Of a DNA stretch of 21,377 bases, positions 21,358 through 21,377 are shown in pieces; position 1 is the stretch's first letter; each line of letters starts with the position of its first letter. Location: positions 1-21,377 of the forward strand of contig CAYWPT010000015.1 of the NCBI GenBank assembly GCA_964460605.1. The letters run 5' to 3'. The DNA comes from CAYFJV01 sp964460605. GTDB taxonomy: Archaea; Nanobdellota; Nanobdellia; Woesearchaeales; GW2011-AR9. The notes below the pieces were generated by a model. The model was not told where the DNA came from. It saw nothing but the letters and a program-made list of their open reading frames with translations, and ran no database searches. Position numbers and translations under genes: made by a program.

Positions 21358-21377
21358 TGAAAACGAAAATAGTAAGC
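21357..21377 (+). CDS. Start of a further gene cut by the window edge
   Basis: An ATG overlapping the TAA of the PMT-like gene (TAATG) opens MKTKIVS, and the window then ends. The same overlap is used for aIF2-alpha, so this is probably a real downstream gene. Nothing can be said about its function. Confidence 0.4.

Overview
The window looks like chromosomal DNA of an archaeon, most likely a low-GC, small-genome DPANN lineage (Woesearchaeota/Pacearchaeota-like; lineage is inference). The archaeal markers are the eL42 (L44e) - eS27 (S27e) - aIF2-alpha gene order, a TATA-driven stand-alone 5S rRNA gene, an AglB/STT3 oligosaccharyltransferase, and many genes with a TATA box 24-28 bp before the ATG, the layout of leaderless archaeal transcripts. 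Genes are very tightly packed: ATGA and TAATG overlaps are common and convergent genes abut or overlap.

Layout. 1-774 (minus): translation operon eL42, eS27 and the start of aIF2-alpha. 896-1471: an unrecognised exported protein. 1605-1719: 5S rRNA. 1812-6049: a sugar-1-phosphate nucleotidyltransferase, then a three-gene split ATP-citrate lyase (citryl-CoA synthetase beta, citryl-CoA synthetase alpha, citryl-CoA lyase) with a frameshifted unknown gene between alpha and lyase. 6097-9657: a UDP-sugar 6-dehydrogenase and a 724-residue fusion of a UDP-uronate 4-epimerase with a second UDP-sugar dehydrogenase. 9662-13924: polyprenyl-diphosphatase UppP, a small anchored extracytoplasmic protein and AglB. 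14004-14408: a tiny antitoxin/RelE-type toxin pair. 14409-16952 (minus): a SAM methyltransferase and a radical SAM protein with a Rossmann-like N-terminal domain. 17070-17339: a [3Fe-4S]-type ferredoxin. 17332-19564 (minus): Alg14-like and Alg13-like glycosyltransferase subunits followed by a MOP-family flippase. 19636-21357: a membrane glycosyltransferase, with the first codons of a further gene at the right edge.

Functionally, most of the window from 6 kb onward supports surface glycan synthesis. Cytosolic enzymes would make UDP-uronic acids. Alg13/Alg14 and the PMT-like enzyme would build a polyprenyl-linked glycan. The flippase would export it, AglB would transfer it to Asn residues of surface proteins, and UppP would recycle the carrier. 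The ATP-citrate lyase set is the clearest central-metabolism feature: citrate + ATP + CoA would give acetyl-CoA and oxaloacetate through citryl-CoA. Its subunits carry residues typical of ATP-citrate lyase rather than succinyl-CoA synthetase.

Two sequence-quality issues matter. A run of nine A at 4780-4788 breaks one gene. A ten-N gap at 19196-19205 throws the Alg14 reading frame out; the correct C-terminus can be read in another frame and ends at 19048. No transposon, CRISPR array, tRNA gene or integration site was recognised. The only gene-free stretch above 300 bases (1472-1811) holds the 5S gene and its control signals.
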